Below, one piece after another: positions 47,858 through 56,294 of a stretch of DNA of 64,000 nt (positions are counted from its first letter, which is position 1; every line of letters starts with the position of its first letter). The position numbers were made by a program, and so were the translations under genes. Source of the DNA: Jiangella alba. GTDB lineage: Bacteria > Actinomycetota > Actinomycetes > Jiangellales > Jiangellaceae. The stretch spans positions 290,476 to 354,475 of the forward strand of contig NZ_FNUC01000002.1 of NCBI RefSeq assembly GCF_900106035.1. Direction: 5' to 3'. The notes below the pieces were generated by a model that was given only the letters and a program-made list of their open reading frames with translations, ran no database searches and was not told the DNA's origin.

Positions 47858-48811
47858 TTGACGTCCGTCGAGCCGAGCCCTGCGGCGACCCGGCGCGCAC
47901 CGGCGCCGCCTGGGCGGTTGGGACGGCTGGGAGCCGTCGTCGGCGCGTACGCGTCGCTCATGAAGCTGCGCGTCGTCGAGCTGCTGCTCATCACGACGCT
48001 GCCGGCCATGGTGCTGGCCGAGCGCGGACTGCCGTCGCTGGGACTGGCGCTCGCCACGCTGATCGCCGGAACGCTGGCCGGCGGTAGCGCGCACGCGTTC
48101 AACCAGGTGCTCGAGCGCGACATCGACGCCGTCATGCACCGCACCCGGCGCCGGCCGCTCGCGCGCGCCGTCGTCTCGCCGTACCGCGCCTTCGCGTTCG
48201 CGTCGCTGCTGCTGGTCGCGTCCGTCGCCATCATGCTGGCGTGGGTCAACGCGCTGGCCGCCGCGCTGACCATCGCGGCCAACCTGTTCTACGTCCTCGT
48301 CTACACCATGCTGCTGAAGCGGCGGACGTCGCAGAACATCGTGTGGGGCGGGGTGGCCGGCTGCGTGCCGACGCTGATCGGCTGGGCCGCCGTCACCGGG
48401 TCGCTCGACTGGCCGCCGGTCCTGCTGTTCCTCGTCGTCTTCTTCTGGACGCCGCCGCACTACTGGCCGCTGGCCATGCGCTACCGCGACGACTACGCGC
48501 GGGCCGGCGTGCCCATGCTGCCGGTGGTCGCGCCGGCGCGCACGGTGGCGCTGCAGATCCTGCTCTACTCGTGGGCCATGGTCGCCACCACGTTCGTGCT
48601 GTGGCCGGTCGCGTCGCTCGGCTGGATCTTCGGGGTGGCGTCCGTGCTGACCGGCGTCTGGTTCCTCGTCGAGGCGCACCGCCTGTACGCCCGCGCGAAG
48701 CGGACGCCCGACGGCGCCGGCCTCACCGCCATGCGGCTCTTCCACGGCTCCATCACCTACCTCACCGTCGTGTTCGTCGCGGTGATGGCTGACGTCCTGA
48801 TCCTCGGCTGA
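47858..48811 (+). CDS. ctaB: Heme O synthase (protoheme IX farnesyltransferase)
   Basis: A membrane prenyltransferase converting heme B to heme O for cytochrome oxidase. 317 residues with about eight to nine transmembrane helices and the catalytic motif NQVLERDIDAVMHRTRRRPL, plus YTMLLKRRTSQNIVWGG and the FWTPPHYWPLAMRYRDDY second motif. TTG 47858 follows GAAGGTGA by a few nt. Divergent from tkt as in many actinobacteria. A TAGACT -10-like box lies at 47788-47793. Works with ctaA at 51719. Confidence 0.95.
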   Translation: MTSVEPSPAATRRAPAPPGRLGRLGAVVGAYASLMKLRVVELLLITTLPAMVLAERGLPSLGLALATLIAGTLAGGSAHAFNQVLERDIDAVMHRTRRRPLARAVVSPYRAFAFASLLLVASVAIMLAWVNALAAALTIAANLFYVLVYTMLLKRRTSQNIVWGGVAGCVPTLIGWAAVTGSLDWPPVLLFLVVFFWTPPHYWPLAMRYRDDYARAGVPMLPVVAPARTVALQILLYSWAMVATTFVLWPVASLGWIFGVASVLTGVWFLVEAHRLYARAKRTPDGAGLTAMRLFHGSITYLTVVFVAVMADVLILG

Positions 48812-48821
48812 CCAGCGGTAC

Positions 48822-48852
48822 TTGACTCTCCAGTTGCTGGAGACACCACGGT
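48822..48852 (+). promoter_or_regulatory. MerR-type promoter/operator with 19-bp spacer
   Basis: TTGACT (48822-48827), a 19-bp spacer carrying the dyad CTCCAG-TTG-CTGGAG (48828-48842), then CACGGT (48847-48852). A dyad inside an over-long spacer is the defining layout of MerR-activated promoters, so the adjacent merR-type gene probably autoregulates. The predicted transcript begins at GTG 48860. Confidence 0.65.
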
Positions 48853-48859
48853 GGTCCCT

Positions 48860-49945
48860 GTGAACGACGACGACGCCTTCCTGAGCATCGGCGACCTGGC
48901 CAGGCGCACCGGACTCCCGGTGAAGACGATCAGGTACTACGCCGACATCGGGCTGGTGCCGCCGACCGACCGATCCCCGGCGGGCTACCGCCGCTACGAC
49001 GCCGTCGCGCTGGCCCGGCTGGATCTCGTCCGCACGCTCCGCGAGCTCGGCGTCGACCTCGCGACCGTCCGGCAGGTCCTCGACCGGACGCTGTCGCTGG
49101 CCGACATGGCGACGGCGCACGCCGCCGCCCTGGACGCGCAGATCCGGCTGCTCCGGACCCGCCGTTCGGTGCTGCGAGCGGTGGCCGCGCTGGGGATCGA
49201 TGACCACGAGGAGCTGGATCTCATGAACCGCCTGGCCCACCTGTCCGCCGCCGAACGGCAGCAGATCATCGACGACTACTGGTCGTCGGCCTTCGAGGGC
49301 CTGGAGCCCGACCCTTCGTTCGTCGAGCACATGCGATCCGTCCGGGTCGACCTGCCCGACGACCCCACCCCGGCACAGGTCGAGGCCTGGGTCGAGCTGG
49401 CCGAGCTGGTGCAGGACCCGTCCTACCGGGCCAGGGTCCGGCAGATGGCCGAGGCCGGCGCCGCTGCCGGCTCGGGTTCGGGTTCGGGTTCGACGGGCTC
49501 GGGCTCTGCGTCGTCCGGCTCGGGCTCCGGCTCGCCTGGCGCGGGCTCCGCTCCGTCCGGCTCGGGCGCGGGCTCCGCTCCGTCCGGCTCGGGCGCGGGC
49601 TCCGCTCCGTCCGGCCCGTCGCCGGAGGAGATGGCGCTCTACCAGAGCGTGTCCGAGCTCGTGACCCCGCTCCAGTCAGCCGACGTCCCGCCGGTCTCGC
49701 CGGAGGGCCGGCTGGTCGCCGACCAGTTGGCGCCCCGCTTCGCCCACGCCCGCGGCGTCGACGACGACGCGGACTTCCGGCGGGAGCTGGGCGAGCAGAT
49801 CGCCCTCTTCTCCGACCGCCGGGTCGAGCGGTACTGGGAGCTCGTCGGCATCATCAACGGCTGGCCGGCCGCCCAGGTCAGCTCCGGAAGCGTGGCCGCC
49901 ATGGAGTGGTTCGCTCGGGCGCTGATCGGGTCGGCCACCGAGTAA
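48860..49945 (+). CDS. MerR family transcriptional regulator with Gly/Ser-rich linker
   Basis: About 361 residues. The N-terminal MerR HTH is typical (FLSIGDLARRTGLPVKTIRYYADIGLVPPTDRSPAGYRRYD), followed by the dimer helix (LRTRRSVLRAVAALG). A ~50-residue Gly/Ser/Ala/Pro linker (~205-255) contains three near-identical 9-residue units (GAGSAPSGS). A C-terminal helical domain ends SSGSVAAMEWFARALIG. No cysteine-rich metal site is visible, so a drug- or peptide-type effector is more likely than a metal. GTG 48860 fits the promoter; GTG 48851 is in frame too. Confidence 0.85.
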   Translation: MNDDDAFLSIGDLARRTGLPVKTIRYYADIGLVPPTDRSPAGYRRYDAVALARLDLVRTLRELGVDLATVRQVLDRTLSLADMATAHAAALDAQIRLLRTRRSVLRAVAALGIDDHEELDLMNRLAHLSAAERQQIIDDYWSSAFEGLEPDPSFVEHMRSVRVDLPDDPTPAQVEAWVELAELVQDPSYRARVRQMAEAGAAAGSGSGSGSTGSGSASSGSGSGSPGAGSAPSGSGAGSAPSGSGAGSAPSGPSPEEMALYQSVSELVTPLQSADVPPVSPEGRLVADQLAPRFAHARGVDDDADFRRELGEQIALFSDRRVERYWELVGIINGWPAAQVSSGSVAAMEWFARALIGSATE

Positions 49946-49981
49946 CGGCCCCGCGCGCCGGTTGGGGCGGCGCCTGCGGGT

Positions 49982-50105
49982 TTCGGTGCTGTCTTCGTCG
50001 AGTGGCGGTCCCGTCCCGCCGGCTTCGGCGCTGTCTTCGTCGAGTGGCGGTCGCGCCTGGCGGTTTCGGCGCTGTCCGCGTCGAGTAGCGGTCCCGCCCG
50101 CCGAC
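49982..50105. repeat. Tandem ~42-bp repeat, three copies
   Basis: Units starting TTCGGYGCTGTCYKCGTCGAG begin at 49982, 50024 and 50065, downstream of the merR-type gene. Beyond them a CGGCGGGGCGGGTGCCCGCGCC-like segment is duplicated at ~50138-50208. No gene is apparent in 49946-50347. Confidence 0.75.
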
Positions 50106-50228
50106 TTCGCCGCCGGCCTTCGCCGAGTACGCGCCCCGCGCTCCGGCGGGGCGGGTGCCCGCGCCTGCTGGGGGCCTGCGCCGGCGGGGCGGGTGCCCGC
50201 GCCCGTCGAGCGTTTCGGCCGCGGTCGG

Positions 50229-50283
50229 GTCCCCTCCCGTCTGGGTGGGTGACCCACCCTACGCGCGGGCGCCGACAACGTCG
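50229..50283. repeat. Third copy of the GGGTGGG-hairpin dispersed element
   Basis: CCCGT, GGGTGGG-TGA-CCCACCC, then ACGCGCGGGCGCCGACAACGTC, matching the core and 3' flank of the elements at 2360 and 2561 almost 48 kb away. It ends 65 bp before the next gene. Confidence 0.75.
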
Positions 50284-50347
50284 GCCGAACGGAGCCGCGT
50301 CCGGTCCCCGACCTGCCTGGCGCGGCGCGCATGAGAGCATCGTCGCC

Positions 50348-51247
50348 GTGACGACGCTGCCGTGGCCGCCGGACTGGCGGCGTCCGCCCCTCGGCGGCTG
50401 GCTCGGCGTCGTCGTGTTCGGTGCTGTTGCGGCGTTCCTGGTGCTGGCGGCGGCGATCGCGGCCACCGGTCGGCAGTGGGTCGCGGTGGCCGTGATCGGC
50501 GGCGTCCTGCTGGTGCTCGCCCCGATCGCCGCCGCCAGCCGGCCCCGTCGCCCCGCGTTCGCCACCGAGGTGTCGCTCGACCTGGACGGGCGCCGGCAGA
50601 CCGGCGTGCGGTTCCCCGTCCTCCCGACGTCGCCGCTGGTGAGCCTGGCGTTGGCGGTTCTGGGGCTGGCGATCCTCGGGCTCGGGGTCGCGGCGCTCGT
50701 CATCGCGGTGGCGGACGGTGACTGGTCGGCGGTGGTGGGCTTCGTCGTGCTGCTGCTCGTCGGGTCGGTGCTGGCGCTCGGCGGGATCGTCGGGCTGATC
50801 GCCTCCCGGAGGCGCCTGGGGCTGGACCTCACGCCGTCGCACCTGGTCGTCGGGCTGGGCGGCGATCCCGTCGAGCTGACCTGGGAGCAGGTCGACCGCA
50901 TCGGCACCACGTCGATCCGCTACGGCTTCGGCCTGGCGCCGGTGCAGAACTGGCTGACGGTGGTGACGCGCGAACCGGTGCACGTCGCTACCGGGCCACC
51001 CGGCCGGCGGGCCGGGTCGGCCGGGCGGCGAGTCGGGCCGTCCGGCCGGCGGGCCGCGGCGCTCGGCCGGTTGACGGCCACGGCGCCGGCGAACACGGCC
51101 GCCGCGATCCCGGCCCAGCGCCTCGGCGCCGACCCCGTGCTCGTCTATCACGCGCTGCGCTACTACCTGGAGCACGCGGACGCCCGCCCCGAACTCGGGA
51201 CGGGCGCCGCGCTGCGGCGGCTCGCGGCCGGCGAGCTCGTGCGCTGA
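50348..51247 (+). CDS. Membrane protein of unknown function, PH-like C-terminal region
   Basis: About 299 residues that I do not recognise as a named family. Two hydrophobic hairpins lie at ~20-75 (GVVVFGAVAAFLVLAAAIAA; WVAVAVIGGVLLVLAPIAAA) and ~110-165 (LALAVLGLAILGLGVAALVIAV; VVGFVVLLLVGSVLALGGIVGLIA). A C-terminal soluble region (LDLTPSHLVVGLGGDPVELTWEQVDRIG) resembles a bacterial PH-like strand pattern. A short Gly/Arg/Ala repeat (GPPGRRAGSAGRRVGPSGRRA) interrupts it. GTG 50348 is chosen because GAGCAT ends 7 nt upstream; a longer frame from 50249 runs into the repeat element. Confidence 0.6.
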   Translation: MTTLPWPPDWRRPPLGGWLGVVVFGAVAAFLVLAAAIAATGRQWVAVAVIGGVLLVLAPIAAASRPRRPAFATEVSLDLDGRRQTGVRFPVLPTSPLVSLALAVLGLAILGLGVAALVIAVADGDWSAVVGFVVLLLVGSVLALGGIVGLIASRRRLGLDLTPSHLVVGLGGDPVELTWEQVDRIGTTSIRYGFGLAPVQNWLTVVTREPVHVATGPPGRRAGSAGRRVGPSGRRAAALGRLTATAPANTAAAIPAQRLGADPVLVYHALRYYLEHADARPELGTGAALRRLAAGELVR

Positions 51248-51256
51248 CCGGCCGGC

Positions 51257-51505
51257 TCAGAGCGGGTCGATGTCGTCGCGCCGCTCGACGTACTCCCTGG
51301 TGCGCGGCCGTTCGACGTACTCCGTGCTGCGGGCGCGCCGCGTCCGCATCGACGCGACCATCATCGACACGACGATGGCCAGCGCACCCACGCCGGTGAG
51401 CACCCAGCCGATGACGCTGAGGTCGAAGTCGGCCAGCCGGTCCCTGACGCCGAGGGCCAGGATCAGGCCCAACGCCATCAGAAAGACACCCAGACCGATA
51501 CTCAT
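51257..51505 (-). CDS. DUF6458 family small membrane protein
   Basis: 82 residues. MSIGLGVFLMALGLILALGVRD followed by IGWVLTGVGALAIVVSMMVA gives two membrane helices, then a polar Arg/Glu tail with a YVERPRTREYVERR repeat. This matches the actinobacterial DUF6458 layout. Function unknown. ATG 51505 is preceded by GGGAGGTG at ideal distance; the GTG nine nt upstream lies inside that SD. The 51506-51718 spacer up to ctaA shows nothing else. Confidence 0.8.
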   Translation of the reverse strand: MSIGLGVFLMALGLILALGVRDRLADFDLSVIGWVLTGVGALAIVVSMMVASMRTRRARSTEYVERPRTREYVERRDDIDPL

Positions 51506-51718
51506 ATCGGACACCTCCCGAATTGGCAGGAACGCCAGGGCAGGTACCCGGCTGCCCGGTCGCCAAACGGCCGTCGCCGCGGAGCGCGCGCAAGTCCTCG
51601 CCGTCGTCCGCTGGTCAGGCCCGGTAGTCGGCCCGTTGCCGAACGGCCGCCGTCGCCGGTTCCGTGGTCGGCCCTCGCCGTCCGCGACCGTCGGCCGCGC
51701 CGCATGGCGCTGGCCGCG

Positions 51719-52702
51719 TCAGGGAGTGGTCGCGGCGGTCAGTTGGTGCGACGGCAGCCAGCGCGTGGCGAGCCAGGCGTCGGTCGCGGCCATGACCATG
51801 AGCGCCGCGCCGAGCATGTGCAGCCCGACCAGTAGCTCTGGCAGCTCGAGCCGGTATTGCACCAGTCCGATGACGCCCTGTCCGAGCTCGACGGCGAGCA
51901 GCACCGCCGCCGCGCGCGCCGCCCGTCCGGGGGAGCCGACCGCCCGGGCCGTGAAGTACAGGCCGACCGAGATGCCCATGAGCAGCAGCACCGAGTCCGC
52001 ATGCACCTGCGTCACCACGGCGACGTCGAGGCCGGTGCGCTTGGAGTCGGGGTCGCCGGCGTGCGGGCCGCTGCCGGTGACGACCGCGCCCAGGTAGACG
52101 GCGACGGCGGTGACCACCAGCGTCAGCAGCCCGAGCCGTTCCAGCCACGGTTGCCCGACCCGCGCCGGAACCAGGCCATGCGGCCGCTGCGTCCGTCTGA
52201 CCAGCACTGTTGCGACGCCGACCAGCACAGTCGACACCAGGAAGTGGAACATGACGACCCACGGGTTCAGGTCGGTCCAGACGGTGATGCCGCCGATGAC
52301 CGCCTGCGCCGGCACGAACCCGAGCAGTACGGCCGACAGCACCAGGAGGTCGCGGCGCGGCCGGTCCGACGTGAGCGTCCGCAACACCGCGACCAGCATC
52401 GCGAACGCGACCGCGCCGACCACGAACGTCAGCAGCCGGTTCCCGAACTCGATCGCGCCGTGCAGCCCCATCTCGGGCGTCGCGGCGATGGAGCCCGCCG
52501 TGCAGTGCGGCCAGTCGGGGCAGCCGAGCCCGGAGTCGGTGAGCCGGACCGCGCCGCCCGTCACGATGATGCCGGCCTGCGTGACCAGCGACGCGACCGC
52601 CAGCCTCCGCAACGCCAGCTCCGACGGGAGCGGCAGCCGCCGCACGAGCCGGGCGGCCCGGCCGGGCGCCGGAGCCGGAGTCGTCGGAAGGGTCGCGGTC
52701 AC
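51719..52702 (-). CDS. ctaA: Heme A synthase (COX15/CtaA family)
   Basis: Oxidises the C8 methyl of heme O to the formyl of heme A. 327 residues with about eight membrane helices. LVTQAGIIVTGGAVRLTDSGLGCPDWPHC contains the conserved cysteine pair region. His-containing helices (MGLHGAIEFGNRLLTF; WVVMFHFLVSTVLVG; VTQVHADSVLLLMG; LLVGLHMLGAALMV) supply heme ligands. GTG 52702 is favoured because TACGAT (52709-52714) lies 6 nt upstream, indicating leaderless mRNA. Partner of ctaB ~3 kb away. Confidence 0.94.
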   Translation of the reverse strand: MTATLPTTPAPAPGRAARLVRRLPLPSELALRRLAVASLVTQAGIIVTGGAVRLTDSGLGCPDWPHCTAGSIAATPEMGLHGAIEFGNRLLTFVVGAVAFAMLVAVLRTLTSDRPRRDLLVLSAVLLGFVPAQAVIGGITVWTDLNPWVVMFHFLVSTVLVGVATVLVRRTQRPHGLVPARVGQPWLERLGLLTLVVTAVAVYLGAVVTGSGPHAGDPDSKRTGLDVAVVTQVHADSVLLLMGISVGLYFTARAVGSPGRAARAAAVLLAVELGQGVIGLVQYRLELPELLVGLHMLGAALMVMAATDAWLATRWLPSHQLTAATTP

Positions 52703-52708
52703 CACGTC

Positions 52709-52714
52709 ATCGTA
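52709..52714 (-). promoter_or_regulatory. -10 box of ctaA
   Basis: TACGAT on the reverse strand, 6 nt before GTG 52702; no ribosome site is seen, so leaderless initiation is likely. Confidence 0.5.
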
Positions 52715-53497
52715 GGACGCGGTGGCTGGTCGCGATCTCCGGGTCGGCGTGCGGTGCCTCACTGCCGCGGTTCTGTCAAGGGTCGGCGGTTTGCCCGACT
52801 CCCGTCAGCGGTAGCCCGGAAGTTAGCCCTACCCGCTCTGTGGCTGCTCTTCGGTTAGCCCGGATTCGGGCAAACGCCCTGGCCGTTCGGGCAAACGCCC
52901 TGGCCGTTCGGGCAAACGCCAAAACCGTCGAACGGACCGGATCCGGGCTTAGCGTCCGGGCCATGGCCCCTCGATCCGTTCCTCTGCGCGCCACCTTGGC
53001 GGTGGTGGCGGTGCTCGCTGCCGCCCTCAGCGGCGGCGGGCTGCTCGGTCGTGCGCCTGCCACTCCTGAGGCGGCTCCTGCGGGCGGTGGTACGCACGCT
53101 GTTGGTGGTGTGACCGCGTCCGATGCCGGGGAGTACGGGGCGTCGTCCGGCGGTGGTACGCACGCCGTTGGTGGTGTGGCCGCGTCCGATGCGGGGGAGT
53201 ACGACGCGCCGGCCGCTGCTGCCGGCCGGACCGGTGCCGCCGGCCCGGCCGTGTCCGTCCTCCTCGCCGAGCGACGGCGGGCCGCGCTCACCACCTGCCG
53301 CTGCCACGGCGAGCGCGGGCCGGTGCCGGCCGGGCTCGCGGCGGCATGGTTCGTCCCACTTCGGTCGCCTCGGCACGGCCGCTCCGCTAACGTGCGACTA
53401 CGGGCACGCCGTGATCGCCGAGACAGCCGCCGTGGGCACGCCGGCGGGCTCTGGCAGTGGGCTCGTTCGCTGCGATCATCTGCGGGAGGCAAGGGAC
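52715..53497. other. 783-bp spacer with 21-bp and 66-bp direct repeats
   Basis: It contains a 21-bp tandem (TTCGGGCAAACGCCCTGGCCG) about 2.7 times at 52865-52920, and two 54-bp near-identical blocks at 53083-53136 and 53149-53202, 66 bp apart. In one frame the latter encode a repeated GGGTHAVGGV-ASDAGEY after a signal-peptide-like start at 52963. That frame has no stop before it enters the overlapping PH-domain genes, so I do not call a gene. It may be a decayed secreted-protein gene. Confidence 0.5.
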
Positions 53498-53992
53498 ATG
53501 AGCGGCGCCACTCGGCTGCGACCGCCCCGGAACTGGCTGGACCATCGCGTCATGGCCTGGTGGCGAGCGCAGGTCGGCGTGCTGACGGCCGTGGTGGTGG
53601 TCCCGCTGCTGATCCTCGGCCTGCTCATCGCGCCGGCGCGGCCGTGGTTCCTGATCCCGGCGGCCGTGCTGGCCGTCGCGGGGCTGCTCGGGATCCTGCT
53701 GCTGCCGCCCTGGTGGTTCCGGATCCATCGCTGGGAGGTCACCGACCAAGCCGTCTACACACGTGGTGGCGTGCTGTGGCAGGTCTGGCGGGTGGCGCCG
53801 ATGTCACGCATCCAGACGGTCGACACCGTCCGCGGTCCGCTGCAGCGCGCCTTCGGCCTGTCGACGGTGACGGTGACGACGGCGTCCTCGGCGGGAGCGG
53901 TGAAGATCGAGGGCCTCGACCACGAGCAGGCCGCCGAGCTCGCCGAGGAACTCACCCGTATCACCCACGACACCCCCGGCGACGCGACGTGA
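53498..53992 (+). CDS. PH domain-containing membrane protein (YdbS-like)
   Basis: 164 residues. Two membrane helices (VGVLTAVVVVPLLILGLLIA and WFLIPAAVLAVAGLLGILLLPPWW) are followed by a bacterial PH2 domain (WFRIHRWEVTDQAVYTRGGVLWQVWRVAPMSRIQTVDTVRGPLQRAFGLSTVTVTTASSAGAVKIEGL), the YdbS pattern. ATG 53498 has GGGAGG/AAGGGA upstream. Its stop overlaps the next gene (GTGA), forming a ydbST-like pair. In Bacillus the ydbST pair is linked to envelope-stress protection; here the role is inferred. Confidence 0.85.
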   Translation: MSGATRLRPPRNWLDHRVMAWWRAQVGVLTAVVVVPLLILGLLIAPARPWFLIPAAVLAVAGLLGILLLPPWWFRIHRWEVTDQAVYTRGGVLWQVWRVAPMSRIQTVDTVRGPLQRAFGLSTVTVTTASSAGAVKIEGLDHEQAAELAEELTRITHDTPGDAT

Positions 53993-55857
53993 ACGACGCC
54001 GATTCCGGCGGCCCCGGCGACCCGCCCGCCGAGCGCGCCGCCTCCAGCGAGCCCGGCGGCCCTTCCGAGCACGCCGACGCTGCCGGAAGGGCCGACCCTG
54101 GCGGACCTGACGACCACGCCGAGTGGAGCGGCCACGCCTTCGACCTCCCGACCGTGCCCGCGCCCGGCCCCGCCGTCGGCGCCACTCCCGGCTCGCTCGA
54201 TCACGCGGCCGCCCGCCATGCCGCCGGAGCAGACCAGGCGACCGAATCCAGCGCTGACGGCGGCCCCAACGTCGACGGAGGCCGCAGCGCCCTCGACGAT
54301 CCCAGCGTCGACGACAGCCCGGGCTGGCTCGTGCTGCACCGCGACACCCTCAAGGTCACCGGCATCTGGGTCTTCATCCTGGCCCTCGGCGGCGCCATCC
54401 CCACCACCATCGGCGTCGGCTCCGGGACGTCCTACGGCACCGCGTTGGCGTGGGTCGTGCCGGCGGTGGCGCTGGTCGTGCTGGGCTCGGTCATCGCCGA
54501 CTACGTGCGCTGGCGACACAGCCGGTACCGGGTCACGCCAACGCGTATGGAACTGCACAAGGGCCTGATCTTCACGACGAAACGCTCCCTCGCCCGCGAG
54601 CGCATCCGCACCGTCGACCTCTCGGCCGATCCGGTCCAGCGCCTGTTCGGGCTGGCGAAGGTGAGCATCGGCACCGGCGAGCAGGTCGAGGCGGGCGGCC
54701 CGGGGCAGTCCCCGCAGACGCTGGTGCTCGATCCCGTCAGCCGCGACGAGGGCGAGCGGCTGCGTGCGCTGCTGCTCGACCGCGTGCCGCTGGCCGCCGA
54801 CGGCACCGAGCCGGGCGTGCGGGTGCTGGCCCGCTGGGATCCCGGCTGGCTCCGCTTCGCGCCGCTGTCGTTCTGGACGTTCGCGCTGGCGGGCATCGCG
54901 GTCGGCGGCCTGTTTCAGGTGCTGAACTGGTTCGGGCGCGAGAGCCTGCCGGTCGACACCACCAGGGACATCGTCGAGGACATCGGGGCGACGCAGACGC
55001 TGGTGCTGTTCGCGGTGGTGTTCGTGCTGGTCGGGGTGGTGGCGACGCTGGCGCTCACGCTGGAGGCGTGGTGGGCCTACCGGCTGGAACGCGAGCCGGG
55101 CGGCACGTTACGGGTCCGGCGCGGGCTGCTGACCACGCGCTCGGTCAGCATCGAGGAGCAGCGCGTCCGCGGCGTCGAGATCGTCGAGCCGCTCGGCGTG
55201 CGGTCGGCCGGCGCGGCGCGGGTCGACGTCGTCACGACCGGCCTGCGCGCCGACCCCAAGTCCGAGGCGTCGACGCTGTTGCCCGCCGCCCCCATGACGG
55301 TCGCCGCCTCGGTGGCGGCGGCCGTCGCCGGTGTGCGGCCGGGCGGACGGCTGCGACGACATCCGGCGGCGGCGCGGGTGCGGCGGCTGCGCTGGGCACT
55401 CGTGGCCGACGCCGTGCTGGCGGCGGTGGTGGTCTGGCTGGCGGTCGCCTCGCCGGTGCGCGACTTCTGGGCCATCGTGCTGACGGTGCTGGCCGCGGCC
55501 GCGGGCGTCGCCCTGGTGCTGCTGGCCGGCGACGCGTACCGGTCGCTCGGCCACGATCTCGACGGCGAGTTCCTGGTCGCCCGCAAGGGCAGCGTCCGCC
55601 GGGCGACGGTGTATCTGCAGCGGCAGGGCATCGTCGGCTGGCGCGCGAGCCAGTCGGTGTTCCAACGCCGCGCCGGCCTGCTGACCCTCACCGCCACGAC
55701 GGCGGCCGGCGCACGGCGCTACTCGGTCATCGACGCCGACGAGCACGAGGTCCTCGAGTTCGGCGCCGAGGCCGTCCCCGGCCTGCTCGATCCCTTCCTC
55801 GTCCGCGATCGGCCGGCCGCGGACCTGACCGAGGAGGTGTCGCTCGGGGAGCCGTGA
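53989..55857 (+). CDS. Large PH domain-containing membrane protein (YdbT-like)
   Basis: 622 residues. An acidic, Gly/Pro/Ala-rich N-terminal ~110 residues, longer than in typical YdbT, precedes repeated units of paired membrane helices plus bacterial PH2 domains. The first PH2 is SRYRVTPTRMELHKGLIFTTKRSLARERIRTVDLSADPVQRLFGLAKVSIGTG; the second contains YRLEREPGGTLRVRRGLLTTRSVSIEEQRVRGVEIVEP; a third follows a helix pair near the C-terminus (DGEFLVARKGSVRRATVYLQRQGIVGWRASQSVFQRRAGL). GTG 53989 overlaps the preceding gene by 4 bp. It probably forms a complex with the YdbS-like partner. Confidence 0.85.
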   Translation: MNDADSGGPGDPPAERAASSEPGGPSEHADAAGRADPGGPDDHAEWSGHAFDLPTVPAPGPAVGATPGSLDHAAARHAAGADQATESSADGGPNVDGGRSALDDPSVDDSPGWLVLHRDTLKVTGIWVFILALGGAIPTTIGVGSGTSYGTALAWVVPAVALVVLGSVIADYVRWRHSRYRVTPTRMELHKGLIFTTKRSLARERIRTVDLSADPVQRLFGLAKVSIGTGEQVEAGGPGQSPQTLVLDPVSRDEGERLRALLLDRVPLAADGTEPGVRVLARWDPGWLRFAPLSFWTFALAGIAVGGLFQVLNWFGRESLPVDTTRDIVEDIGATQTLVLFAVVFVLVGVVATLALTLEAWWAYRLEREPGGTLRVRRGLLTTRSVSIEEQRVRGVEIVEPLGVRSAGAARVDVVTTGLRADPKSEASTLLPAAPMTVAASVAAAVAGVRPGGRLRRHPAAARVRRLRWALVADAVLAAVVVWLAVASPVRDFWAIVLTVLAAAAGVALVLLAGDAYRSLGHDLDGEFLVARKGSVRRATVYLQRQGIVGWRASQSVFQRRAGLLTLTATTAAGARRYSVIDADEHEVLEFGAEAVPGLLDPFLVRDRPAADLTEEVSLGEP

Positions 55858-55980
55858 CACTGCCGATCACGCGGCGTTCCCAGCCGCCTCGCGGGCTGCG
55901 CCGGAGCCGGGCGGGGGGCGCCGTGCTGCTGCGCCCGCTAGCGCCCTTGTCGCTGGAGGTCGGGCCTGGAGCGCTGCACT

Positions 55981-56262
55981 GCCGCGGCCGCTTGTGCCCA
56001 GGCTGAGTTGCCCGCGGCCGCTTGTGCCCAGGCTGAGTTGCCCGCGGCCGCTTGTGCCCAGGCTGAGTTGCCCGCGGCCGCTTGTGCCCAGGCTGAGCTG
56101 TCGCGGCCGCTTGTGCCCAGGCTGAGCTGCCGCGGCCGCTTCGGCCCAGGCTGAGCTGCCCGCGGCCGCTTGTGCCCAGGCTGAGCTGCCGCGCCCGCCT
56201 GGGCCGAGGCTGAGCTGTCGCGCCCGCTCGGGCCCAGGCTGAGCTGTCGCGCCCGCTCGGGG
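55981..56262. repeat. Tandem 29-30-bp minisatellite, about nine copies
   Basis: Units CCGCGGCCGCTTGTGCCCAG + GCTGAGTTGC repeat with exact 30-bp period from 55981 through 56100, then degenerate 29-31-bp copies to ~56262 (TTGTGCCC becoming TCGGCCC or CTCGGGCCC). The array lies between the convergent PH-domain and ABC-permease genes. Each unit contains the palindrome GCGGCCGC or a derivative. Confidence 0.9.
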
Positions 56263-56294
56263 CCCGGGTCCCGGGGCTTACGCCAGGTGCGGGC

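Noticed and set aside
52840..53988. Upstream extension of the second PH-domain gene to 52840
   Set aside because: It would overlap the whole YdbS-like gene (53498-53992) in another frame; the GTGA overlap at 53989 gives a natural start.
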